A DNA stretch of 64,000 nucleotides from Ostreococcus mediterraneus. Lineage: Eukaryota; Chlorophyta; Mamiellophyceae; Mamiellales; Bathycoccaceae. Every line of letters starts with the position of its first letter. Positions within the stretch are counted from its first letter, which is position 1. Shown here piece by piece: positions 47,794 through 56,361 of this stretch. The translations under genes and the position numbers were made by a program. The stretch is from the NCBI GenBank assembly GCA_012295225.1, contig WMKK01000005.1, positions 130,958 to 194,957 of the forward strand, in the 5' to 3' direction. The notes under the pieces were generated by a model that did not search any database, was not told the origin of the DNA, and saw only the letters and a list, made by a program, of their open reading frames with translations.

Positions 47794-49761
47794 ATGTTTC
47801 AGTGGCCCGCGCGCGCGCGCGTGCGGCGGCGATCGCACGACGGCGCATCGTCGCCCCCGCGAGGTCTTTCGTCGGCCAAGGACGATGCGTCGAGCGCGGC
47901 GAGCGACGCGACGGTGACGACGACGCGGGAGCAATTGGGATCGCGCGCACGAATTCGCGCGAGCGCGGCGTCGTCGGCGTCCGAGCAGTCGGCGCAGTCG
48001 GCGGGGCCGGGGGCGGGGGCGAGGGAGAGCCCGCCGCGCACGCGCGCGCGCACGCGTCAGCATCGTGGGGCGAAAAGTGAGCGCTTTAATGACGACGGTC
48101 TCGAGGAGTCGTTAGACGCGGATTTGGGGACGTCTGTGTGCGTGATTACGCGCGGTGGCGCGCGCGGGGTGTGTGAGGATGTTGTGCCGATGTGTGCGGA
48201 CGATCACGGTGGGGCGTGCGGGATGATTCGTACGCCGCGAGCGAGCGAGGCGTTTACGGCACCAAACCCGGGCGAGTTGGACCACGCGAGCGGGTTGCCG
48301 AGGGACGTGTTGGTGGAGATTGTGCGCGCGCTCGGACGCGAGCGGGATGTTGCGGCGTGTGCGATGACGTGTAAGGCGTTTTGGAGCGCGACGCAAAGTG
48401 AGCGGGTGTGGCGGGATTTATTAGCGAGCAAGCTTGGGATGGAAGCCGAGGTGTTGCTTCCCGAGCGCTTGGCGGGCGAACGGCGGCGCGAGACGGATAC
48501 GCGCGAAGCGCCGCGATGGATGCTCAAGTATAAGAGTTGGTACAAGCCTGAACCTCAATCGTTGGCGTGGAGTTCGACGACGCGTGATTACGGCTTGGCG
48601 CCGGCGGAGTCCAAGTACGCGGCGCGCTATCTCCATCGTTGCACCGCCGTCGGCGATCGCAGTAAAATTTTATTCTTTGGCGGCCAAGGCGGAGGGAGCG
48701 ACTTTTACAACGACTTACACTTGTTGGATTTGAATCAGCGCAACGACGGGTTGCAACTGAAACAGTTGCATGTCGGGAGCTCGCACGAGCCGCCGTTTCC
48801 TCGGTGTTCGGGAACGTTGACAGCCATGTCTGTCAATGGCTGCGACGATTCCGAAGTCGTCGCCCTTTTTGGCGGCTCGCAAGGCTTTTTCGAAGGCTTT
48901 TCTAATTCTTTACGTATTCTTTGCGCCGACGACGGCACGCGCGTGGGTGATGCGGCGACGACTGGAGGTGGACTGACGTGGCACGAACCCATCGTTCGCG
49001 CGCATCCAAGCAACATCAATGGTCGCATTCCAGACGCGAGATGGGGACACTCCGCCGTCGCGTTTGATGGCAAGCTTCTTTTGTTTGGCGGCTCAAACAC
49101 CACGCATTGCTTCGCCGATACGTGGCTTCTTGAGATCTCACAAGAGCAAGGACGTTTCATCGCTACTTGGACTTTACTCATCGACGGCGCTCACCACGGT
49201 ATCGGTTCGTGTCCGCCTCCGCGCGCGGGTCAAACGGCTTCGCTCGTCGGCTCTTCTCTCTTCATTTTCGGCGGCTGTCACATCTCCGAGGTGTTCAACG
49301 ACGTGTGGAAACTCGACGTTGTCGGTGTGCCGAAAGAAAAGTTACGATGGGAAGAGTTCAAAGTCACTGGTATTCCGCCTTCTCCTCGAGTTGGCCACGC
49401 CGCTGTCGTCTTGGGCGATAGAATTATTCTTTGCGGCGGCCGCGGAAGCGCGTTGGCGGGCACAGTCGGCAAGTACGCCACTGGCGAGGAAGGTTTAGCG
49501 TCTATGCAAGGATTGACGTTTTTCCAAAGTGGCTTTTGCGTGCTCGACACGACTGCTCGTAAATGGCTTCCAGTTCAACACCCCGTGATTGACGAGAACG
49601 ACGGCGAAGCGACTGCCCTAGGCAAATCGCGCGCTCACGTTCGAGAACATCGCACCGGCCACGTGATGATGCCAGCCAGAAATGGCTGCTTGCTCCTCAT
49701 CGGCGGTTTGGGGTTCGACGGAAATTTCCAAAACGATCTTTCTCTTGTTTCTCTATTCTAA
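47794..49761 (+). CDS. F-box/kelch-repeat protein (655 aa)
   Basis: The F-box is at about residues 165-210 (LPRDVLVEIVRALGRERDVA, then CKAFWSATQSERVWRDLL). A kelch propeller fills residues ~265-655. Its double-glycine strands are visible: ILFFGGQGGG, VALFGGSQG, LLLFGGSNTTHCFADTWLLE, SLFIFGGCHISEVFNDVWKL, IILCGGRGS and LLIGGLGFDG, six blades. Such proteins are substrate receptors of SCF ubiquitin ligases. The plant photoreceptors ZTL/FKF1/LKP2 have the same F-box plus kelch part but carry an N-terminal LOV domain. Here the first 160 residues are low-complexity Arg/Ser/Ala with no LOV motif. The target is unknown. TGTAA at 49931-49935 lies downstream. Confidence 0.88.
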   Translation: MFQWPARARVRRRSHDGASSPPRGLSSAKDDASSAASDATVTTTREQLGSRARIRASAASSASEQSAQSAGPGAGARESPPRTRARTRQHRGAKSERFNDDGLEESLDADLGTSVCVITRGGARGVCEDVVPMCADDHGGACGMIRTPRASEAFTAPNPGELDHASGLPRDVLVEIVRALGRERDVAACAMTCKAFWSATQSERVWRDLLASKLGMEAEVLLPERLAGERRRETDTREAPRWMLKYKSWYKPEPQSLAWSSTTRDYGLAPAESKYAARYLHRCTAVGDRSKILFFGGQGGGSDFYNDLHLLDLNQRNDGLQLKQLHVGSSHEPPFPRCSGTLTAMSVNGCDDSEVVALFGGSQGFFEGFSNSLRILCADDGTRVGDAATTGGGLTWHEPIVRAHPSNINGRIPDARWGHSAVAFDGKLLLFGGSNTTHCFADTWLLEISQEQGRFIATWTLLIDGAHHGIGSCPPPRAGQTASLVGSSLFIFGGCHISEVFNDVWKLDVVGVPKEKLRWEEFKVTGIPPSPRVGHAAVVLGDRIILCGGRGSALAGTVGKYATGEEGLASMQGLTFFQSGFCVLDTTARKWLPVQHPVIDENDGEATALGKSRAHVREHRTGHVMMPARNGCLLLIGGLGFDGNFQNDLSLVSLF

Positions 49762-50003
49762 AATATTTGTTGTTTTTTGTGAAACGCACCGCACGCTGCG
49801 CGGTGGATAAGGCGTTCGCTGACGTTGGAATACGACGTTTGCGCGCGCCTCAGTCCTCGCCGGCGAGGTACATTTTTGTCATTCTTTTCATTCATGAAAT
49901 CATAATACATAGCCATAGATACATTTTTGTTGTAAAACACACGTATTCATACATTGATCAATAATTTTAACTTTTAATTCAACAATACGCGCTAATGATA
50001 CTT

Positions 50004-51701
50004 CTAAAATCCCGCCGGTTTGGGCAAGCCGCGGCTCACGAGACACATCGCCTTGTAACGCACGCCCATACCTGGCGGTTCGTTCGCCTCGGCGTCACCT
50101 TTGGAATCACTCACGAGCCTTTCACAACCTTTGATTAATTCATCAGCTTGAGCCTCACTAGTAGCGTTTTCTACGAGCTTTTCAAGACGCGGTATCAAAC
50201 CAAGCGAGAGCAAGAATTGCTGTTGCGTAATCGGACCGTGGCACGTCACGCCAGAGTTTGGTTTTTCGTCAATGATTTGACGAAGCGCACCAAAGTCCAC
50301 GTATGCCGATAAATCAGCCTCACCGGGTGAATCTAGCACGTGCACGAACTTATGATCTTTGATGGCCTCCAAAGTATCCCCAAGCGGACCTTCTTCGCCG
50401 TAATCTATCGCGAGCACAGCGCCTGAGTGTTGCTCGATGCGTTCGGCGAGACGATCCCAAAGCGACAAGCTCGGCGGGCTGAGTTCGAGTAAACGCAAAC
50501 CGTCGACGATGTGCTGCGGCACGCCTTTCAATCGTCTTGAGACGAGCATGTGACTCGCGGGTGTCGGGCCGGGTGAGAGCACCATTTCTAATTCGCGCCC
50601 TGGAACTTTCTCGGGCTTTGGCGACGTGGTTTTCTCCGCGCCGGCGTCGGTTTCGAGCAAGTCGCTGTCAATCGTCACGAGCTTCTCGCACCATCCACGC
50701 TCGGTGCGTTGAAACTGGCGAACCGGTAGCGCATCGAAAAATTCGTGCGCAATCACAAGCGTTGGCCCGCTCGGGACGCTTTCTAAACCGTCGTGCCAAC
50801 TCACCGGCGCGCCATTTATGCCAGACGTACCGCGAGCCCGCGCTTCGCCCACCGGTAATTTCGCCGACGCCGATGTCGATGATTGATTCACCGAAGCAGA
50901 GTTCTTCATGTTTTCATCCCTTGTCACATTTTTAGGAACTCGTAACCCATCTCCAGCACCCGCACTCGTCATCTCTACGTCCTCGCACCGCAACGTTTCC
51001 GCTTGAATTTTCCTCAACGCCGGCGATACTTCTATAAAATGCACACTCATCGCATCGCTAAACTTCTTAAACTTACTCGTACCGCGCAATAAATCCGCCA
51101 TGAGTGTCCCTCGACCGGGTCCGAACTCAACCACGCGCAACGTCTCGGGCGAACCGAGCGCTTCGTACTGCAACGCCGCCCACACGCCCACGAGCTCGCC
51201 AAACACTTGCGAAATCTCTGGACTCGTCACAAAATCCCCTTTCGCCCCAAACACATCCCCGCGCATGTAATACCCGTGTTCAGGATGCGTCAGCGCTTCA
51301 CGCACGTACTCACTCACGGGTATAGACCCACCCGCGAAGCGAATGGCGTCTTCTAAATACGCCGTCAAACCGCTCCGCGCCCGCGGCGTCGCCTCCGTCG
51401 CCTCCGTCGTCGTCGTCGTCGTCTCACGCTCCCGTCGTCGTCGCTCGAGCGCCCGTCGCAACCCAGCGCGATCGATAGCAATCTCCATCTCCCGTGCCTT
51501 GACATCCGTGCCTATATCATCCGTCGTCGTCGACGACGACGACGTCGACATCGCCCGAGTCGCGCCCGACGACGATGCTATCGATGTCGATGTCGACGTC
51601 GATGCCGATGCCGACGTCGCCGCGACTGCGCGCGAACACGCCGCCAACGCACCGCGCGCGCCGCACGCCACCGCGCACCGCCACGCCCGCACGCGACGCA
51701 T
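50004..51701 (-). CDS. NDUFAF7: NDUFAF7/MidA-type arginine methyltransferase, mitochondrial (565 aa)
   Basis: DUF185 family: a SAM-dependent methyltransferase that, in animals, symmetrically dimethylates an arginine of the complex I subunit NDUFS2 during assembly. Seen: YVREALTHPEHGYYMRGDVF with GAKGDFVTSPEISQVFGEL (about residues 125-165), SAM motif VVEFGPGRGTLMADLL (~185), and VIAHEFFDALPVRQF (~310). The start at 51701 gives a classic presequence (MRRVRAWRCAVACGARGALA); an alternative ATG at 51806 adds a low-complexity Gly/Arg stretch. A ~45-residue spacer around residue 240-285, rich in Ser/Asn/Ala, is longer than in typical members. It diverges from the MRL1-like gene. Confidence 0.92.
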   Translation of the reverse strand: MRRVRAWRCAVACGARGALAACSRAVAATSASASTSTSTSIASSSGATRAMSTSSSSTTTDDIGTDVKAREMEIAIDRAGLRRALERRRRERETTTTTTEATEATPRARSGLTAYLEDAIRFAGGSIPVSEYVREALTHPEHGYYMRGDVFGAKGDFVTSPEISQVFGELVGVWAALQYEALGSPETLRVVEFGPGRGTLMADLLRGTSKFKKFSDAMSVHFIEVSPALRKIQAETLRCEDVEMTSAGAGDGLRVPKNVTRDENMKNSASVNQSSTSASAKLPVGEARARGTSGINGAPVSWHDGLESVPSGPTLVIAHEFFDALPVRQFQRTERGWCEKLVTIDSDLLETDAGAEKTTSPKPEKVPGRELEMVLSPGPTPASHMLVSRRLKGVPQHIVDGLRLLELSPPSLSLWDRLAERIEQHSGAVLAIDYGEEGPLGDTLEAIKDHKFVHVLDSPGEADLSAYVDFGALRQIIDEKPNSGVTCHGPITQQQFLLSLGLIPRLEKLVENATSEAQADELIKGCERLVSDSKGDAEANEPPGMGVRYKAMCLVSRGLPKPAGF

Positions 51702-51964
51702 CGCGCGCGCGCGAACGACCGACGCGCCGCGCCCTGGCGCCGCGCGACCGCGACCGCGACCGCGCCCGCGCGCGCGACCGCGATTGATTTTACACGCCCC
51801 ACACATGGGCACACATCACGCACGCTACGTCACATCCACGCATCGACGATATTCGATAAAACGCACACGGCGTCGTATCACCCATACACCACGTACACGC
51901 ATCCCCATCGACGCTTTCCCGACTGACGCATAACACACACACGCCTCGCGGGCGCGCGCCCGAC

Positions 51965-51985
51965 CCAGGCCCCGAGGGGGCCTGG
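51965..51985. repeat. Perfect inverted repeat, 9-bp arms, 3-nt loop
   Basis: CCAGGCCCC (51965-51973), GAG, GGGGCCTGG (51977-51985). It lies in the divergent interval between NDUFAF7 and the MRL1-like gene. Confidence 0.85.
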
Positions 51986-52016
51986 CCTGTCGCGTTCGAT
52001 CGATCTCACGTCGCGA

Positions 52017-52075
52017 TCGAAGTCGCGATCGATCGATGCGTCGCATCGATCGCACGCGCTCGAAGTCGCGATCGA
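52017..52075. repeat. Palindrome flanked by two copies of a 16-bp direct repeat
   Basis: TCGAAGTCGCGATCGA occurs at 52017-52032 and 52060-52075. Between them 52031-52051 is a palindrome with 10-bp arms, GATCGATGCG and CGCATCGATC, around a single T. This symmetry is typical of protein-binding sites, but it could be GATC-repeat drift. Confidence 0.8.
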
Positions 52076-52300
52076 GGGTGGTTTTGCGGCGCGCGCGCGC
52101 GCGGTCGCGGTCGCCCTACGCGCGGCGCGGCGTCGGCACAGCGCGTCGCGCACGCGACCGCGTCGACGAGCGAGCGAGTTTGCGCGCGCACACGCGGCAC
52201 CGGCGTCCTTTGCGCGCCGTCGTCGTCGTCGTCGTCGTCGTCGCGCGTAGGGCGTGCGCGACATCGAGGCGAGGCGTTGACCTCGAGCAGGGGTTCGCGA

Positions 52301-55300
52301 ATGATGATGTTGGCGTCGTCGTCGATGTCGCTGGCGTCGTCGCGCGCGAGCGCGGGGCGTGCGACGCGTGTGGGCGTGTGCGGGGTCGCGCGCTCGCGCG
52401 GCAGGGGCGATGGGCGGGCGAGCGGCGAGGGTGTAAGCGCGCTCGAGCGCGGCGCGCTCGAGCGGGGGCGAGGAGGGTACGGCGCGGGTCGCGCGCGCGT
52501 CGGTTTGACGGCGCGAATGGCGCGCGAGGGGCGCGAGGGCGTGATTGCGCGCGCGGATAATGGGAACGATGGATTTCACGCGCCGCGACCGGGCGTGCGA
52601 GCGCGTGTGCGCGCGGGCGGGGATGGAGCCAGGGCGCGAGGGGAGGGCGCGAGGGGTGGGTCGAAGCGCGGCGTCGAGGCGGGGGCGATTTCGGATCGAG
52701 CGAACGAAGGACGAGCTCAGAAATATGCGAGTCGCGTCATTGGTGGGGATCTATTGGAGGAGTTATTGGCAGAGTTGCCGGCGATCGATGGCAAGGTTGA
52801 TGAGAAGAAGCGGTATGAGAATCATGGGGCGTATTTCGCGCTGTACCGGGATTTGGTGCGCGTGGGGCGCTTGCACGACGCCGTCGACGTGTTGAAGATG
52901 ATGAAGGCGAATGGGGTGGGGAACATCGCCGCCAGAGTGTCGCATCGGGATTTCTTTGATATGTGTCAGTCTCGTAAGGTTGTTTCCGTTGGTTTTGAGT
53001 TTATCTTGTTGCTTGAGAGCAAGGATATTCGTCCGTATAACATGCTGTTACGCACGTGCGCGACGGCTGGAGACTCGCGTTCCGCCTTTGCGGCGCTCGT
53101 GGTGATGATTGACGCTGGATTCCACCCCGACATTCGCGCGTACACGACATTAATCTCTGCTTGTTCCAAGGCTGGTGATGTTTCGCGCGCGTTTGAGGTG
53201 TACGATCGACTCAAGTCTGAAGGCGTCGCGCCAAACGAACGCACGTACGGAGCGCTCGTGGACACCCTCAAGCGTAATATTTTGAAGAATACCGCTGGGT
53301 CTAAGCGTCATAGTGCGGACGAGCATCAAATTCGACTCGATTTGAACAGGTGCTTTGCGCTGCACGATGAGATGATTGCCCAAGGGTTGCAACCGGATAT
53401 TGCGCTCATGAATAGCTTGTTGAACGCGTGCTCGCGGGCGGCGACGGTGAAGAATGTGCGAAGCGAGGCTGTCGAAAAGTCTAGTGAAGTGTACGCTGAA
53501 ATGAAGGAACTGCGGTTGAAGCCAGATTCGTTTTCATACACCTCAGTCATCTCGTGCGCCGTCAAGGCTGGAGATTTCACGAGAGCGTTTGAGCTCTTTG
53601 ATGAGATGACCAAGGCCAACGTCAAGCGCACGTCTGAGGTTTACACGGTGCTCATCAAGGCGTACGGCACCATGGGTAACGTGGCCAAAGCTAAGGAGAC
53701 ATGGAACGCGATGAACGATGAGGGTATTGTAGGCGATGCGATGAGTTATGCGACGATGATGCACGTCGCGGGATCCAACGGGGATGAGGACTTTTGTGAT
53801 GAGTTGATGGCGGATATGCGCAAGCACCGCGTTCGCCCGTCTCCGCAGCTGTACGCGACGCTTTCTGGTATCGCGGCTCGTCAGGGTGATAGTGCAAAGG
53901 TGGAAGAGATCATTGCAAACGCTAAGAAACGGGGAATCAGGGTGCCAATCGAGTGCTATAATGCGCTCATCGCCGCGCACGCGCGCGAAGATAGGCCCGA
54001 ACTTGCCGTCGAGAGCGCGAACAGCCTGGAAGATGCTGGTTTTGAGCCGGATGCAGTCACCTACGAAGGTTTGATTATGGCTTTCACGTGGGCGCGAGAT
54101 AACGATGGCGCGTGGAACTACTTCCAACGCGCTATGGAGTGCGGTATGCGCCCGACGTTTCCCACTTGTAATGCGCTCGTCTCAGGATTTGCTCGAACCG
54201 GCGACATGGATCGCGCGTTTGCGATGGTGGACACGATGAAGAGTTACGGTTACGAAGCCGATGGAATTACCTGGCGTGAACTTCTCGTCGCGTGCGCGCG
54301 TGCCAACAACGTAGAGATGGCGTGGAAGGTGTACAAGGATTCACGCGCGGCTGGTAACCCCAACTCGGAGATTGCGCTCAACTTGATCATAGGTCTTACG
54401 TTGGCGCACATTAGAAAGCTCACCGATTTGAGTACGCGGTCGTACAAGCCACCAAGCGAGTTTGGATCCGTATCAGAAGAAGAAGGAAACAACGTTGTTC
54501 AAGAGTGGGCTGATAGAGCCGTGGCGGCTTATCATGAAGCCACATTAGCTGGAGTTAAGCCGCGCATGGAGACCATTTCTGCCATGTTGTGTTGCTTGCG
54601 CCCGCCAACGACGGATGAGCTCAGCGCATCAGACATGAGCGAGGCTGCACGGGCTGCGAGTCACGAAGCGAGTTCACACGAAGACGCACGAACTTACTAC
54701 CCAGTGCAGGCACTCATCATGTACGAAGAAGCACAAAGCTTGGGACTCGTGCCAAAGTTTGCCTTGGAAGAGGAAGACTTTATGTACGATATTCGAGACT
54801 TCCCTCCGGCTGCGGCTGAAGTTATGGTGCTCACTTGGTTACGCGTAGTCCGTCGGCGTACGGATGCACACGGCCTAGATGCGCGCATTCCATCCATGTT
54901 GATTCGCGTTCGCTCGGACGATGAAGTAGCGACTATTGCCAAGGAAAACGCCACTGGTCCGGTCGACGAGGCGCTCATCCGCCTCACGAGAACGGGTGAG
55001 CGTGTGCTGGTGTTGCTGAGACGCTTGCGTATCAACTATGCTGGAGGTCTTGAAAATGGCACCATTGAACTCAGCGGTCACGCCATTGGTCGCTGGCTTT
55101 CAGGCGTTATTCCTCTTCCAGATGTCAACAGATCGGTGTTCGGTGAAAATTCGCTCTCTGGTGGTCTCAAAAGTCAAGCGATGCGCATTCGCTCAGACTC
55201 TTTCGGTTCAGGCGAAAACGTCTGGACTCCGTCCAAGAACGCTAGGCCACAATGGAGTATTCATGATTACTATAGTGATGACGATGATGACGACAGCTTT

Positions 55301-55414
55301 GGTGCGCAGCCTTATTATCCAAAGAACTGGGTGCAAAATTCGCACTTTGTGTCGTCATATGACGAAGAGGACGATATCACTGATTTAGAACGAATACTTT
55401 CGGACCGCAAATAA
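52301..55414 (+). CDS. MRL1: MRL1-like pentatricopeptide repeat protein, rbcL mRNA factor (1037 aa)
   Basis: About twelve PPR units run from residue ~235 to ~680 (IRPYNMLLRTCATAGDSRSA; IRAYTTLISACSKAGDVSRA; SFSYTSVISCAVKAGDFTRA; PTFPTCNALVSGFARTGDMD). Two features go beyond a generic PPR protein. The block before the repeats (VGRLHDAVDVLKMMK, then HRDFFDMCQSRKVV) and the non-PPR C-terminal domain (YYPVQALIMYEEAQSLGLVP, ~800; FPPAAAEVMVLTWLRVVRRR; RVLVLLRRLRINY; ELSGHAIGRWLS) follow MRL1, the factor that stabilises rbcL mRNA in Chlamydomonas and Arabidopsis. The start at 52301 (MMMLASSSMSLASS) gives a transit peptide; the frame upstream has only TTG. The tail after ~945 is acidic and variable. 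Confidence 0.85.
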   Translation: MMMLASSSMSLASSRASAGRATRVGVCGVARSRGRGDGRASGEGVSALERGALERGRGGYGAGRARVGLTARMAREGREGVIARADNGNDGFHAPRPGVRARVRAGGDGARARGEGARGGSKRGVEAGAISDRANEGRAQKYASRVIGGDLLEELLAELPAIDGKVDEKKRYENHGAYFALYRDLVRVGRLHDAVDVLKMMKANGVGNIAARVSHRDFFDMCQSRKVVSVGFEFILLLESKDIRPYNMLLRTCATAGDSRSAFAALVVMIDAGFHPDIRAYTTLISACSKAGDVSRAFEVYDRLKSEGVAPNERTYGALVDTLKRNILKNTAGSKRHSADEHQIRLDLNRCFALHDEMIAQGLQPDIALMNSLLNACSRAATVKNVRSEAVEKSSEVYAEMKELRLKPDSFSYTSVISCAVKAGDFTRAFELFDEMTKANVKRTSEVYTVLIKAYGTMGNVAKAKETWNAMNDEGIVGDAMSYATMMHVAGSNGDEDFCDELMADMRKHRVRPSPQLYATLSGIAARQGDSAKVEEIIANAKKRGIRVPIECYNALIAAHAREDRPELAVESANSLEDAGFEPDAVTYEGLIMAFTWARDNDGAWNYFQRAMECGMRPTFPTCNALVSGFARTGDMDRAFAMVDTMKSYGYEADGITWRELLVACARANNVEMAWKVYKDSRAAGNPNSEIALNLIIGLTLAHIRKLTDLSTRSYKPPSEFGSVSEEEGNNVVQEWADRAVAAYHEATLAGVKPRMETISAMLCCLRPPTTDELSASDMSEAARAASHEASSHEDARTYYPVQALIMYEEAQSLGLVPKFALEEEDFMYDIRDFPPAAAEVMVLTWLRVVRRRTDAHGLDARIPSMLIRVRSDDEVATIAKENATGPVDEALIRLTRTGERVLVLLRRLRINYAGGLENGTIELSGHAIGRWLSGVIPLPDVNRSVFGENSLSGGLKSQAMRIRSDSFGSGENVWTPSKNARPQWSIHDYYSDDDDDDSFGAQPYYPKNWVQNSHFVSSYDEEDDITDLERILSDRK

Positions 55415-55548
55415 TTATTTCGCTCTCGACGCATGTCGAGAAAATTAGACCATTCAAAGCAGCTGGTGCCGCCGCGCGGTGGTACATAGCGATGTAGGAT
55501 AAAATTGAATTTGACTGCAATGCAAAAAAAGCGCTCAAACACTACGTT

Positions 55549-56196
55549 TCATTCGCGTCGCACCTCAATGCGACTCTCGAAACCTTCCTCCACAGGCACA
55601 ACTCCTCTAAATCGCGATGTGCGTCGCTCTACGGTGCGCGAAACTTCATTGAGCGTCTCTACTAACTCGGCAACGGTGCATGTTTCTAATACAGAAATAT
55701 CCTCCTCGTATTGCCGAAGAGGAAAGTTCAAGTACGATTCGCTGAAGTTTCCATGTTTCAACGCAAGTAAATCCACGGCTCGCGCAGCCGCTGCCGCGGT
55801 GTCAAACGCGCCGAGATTATATTCAATCCCTTTAATGGAGTCCACGTAGCGTGCATCGAATCGTGTTTGCCACAATTCGCGCGAAACACCCTTGAAATTC
55901 ATAAAGTTGTTGGAATCGTCCATTCGCATCTGCAGCAACTGTGAAGGAAGAGAAGTCGTGCGTCGTACTGTTGGTTGAGGATTTTGTGAGGCGATAAGAG
56001 ATGCAACTAATGACGAGTTTTTCGTGATTGCGGTACGATCTGTGTCTTGGTGATCCATAAAATCCCTGTTGTGGTTTCCCACATTGACAACTGTATGCGC
56101 TCTTCTCAACGATGGCGAAACATCCCGGCTGCTACACCTGGGTGTCGACTCTGCATCACTCGCGCTACCCTCCTCCGCAGACTTGTTCAATTCCAT
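55549..56196 (-). CDS. AP2-domain protein, divergent, possibly with a truncated second AP2 (215 aa)
   Basis: Residues ~101-160 form a recognisable but divergent AP2/ERF-type DNA-binding domain: the YRG-like strand FKGVSRELWQTRFDARYV, then YNLGAFDTAAAAARAVDLLA (the LGxFxTxxxAARAxD core) and YLNFPL at its end. Near the C-terminus TSRFRGVVPVEEGFESRIE looks like the first two strands of a second AP2 domain, and the protein then stops. The start at 56196 (MELNKSAEEG) follows a leader with a TATATA element near 56325; the frame is open further to an ATG at 56358. The gene is visibly AT-richer than its neighbours. It is probably a transcription factor; targets are unknown. Confidence 0.65.
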   Translation of the reverse strand: MELNKSAEEGSASDAESTPRCSSRDVSPSLRRAHTVVNVGNHNRDFMDHQDTDRTAITKNSSLVASLIASQNPQPTVRRTTSLPSQLLQMRMDDSNNFMNFKGVSRELWQTRFDARYVDSIKGIEYNLGAFDTAAAAARAVDLLALKHGNFSESYLNFPLRQYEEDISVLETCTVAELVETLNEVSRTVERRTSRFRGVVPVEEGFESRIEVRRE

Positions 56197-56361
56197 GTTT
56201 TTGCATATGTGTACGCGATCAAGAACGACGTGCTGTGTGGAGTCGAGGTTTGTGATGCCACATGGCTTGACGCAAGTGTTTGTGTGTAAAACAAAGTTGT
56301 GAAAAGTTTGGTAACAAGGGTTAGAGGCTATATATGCTATGAAGGGAGTGGAAATCATCTA

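Larger units (their letters stand above)
51702..52300. other. Divergent NDUFAF7/MRL1 intergenic region with palindromes and direct repeats
   Basis: 599 bp between the two proposed starts. It contains a perfect 9-bp-arm inverted repeat with a GAG loop at 51965-51985 and a palindrome with 10-bp arms around one base at 52031-52051. The latter is flanked by two exact copies of TCGAAGTCGCGATCGA (52017-52032 and 52060-52075). A GTC repeat lies near 52218-52243. Open frames on both strands are low-complexity and not credible. Confidence 0.75.
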
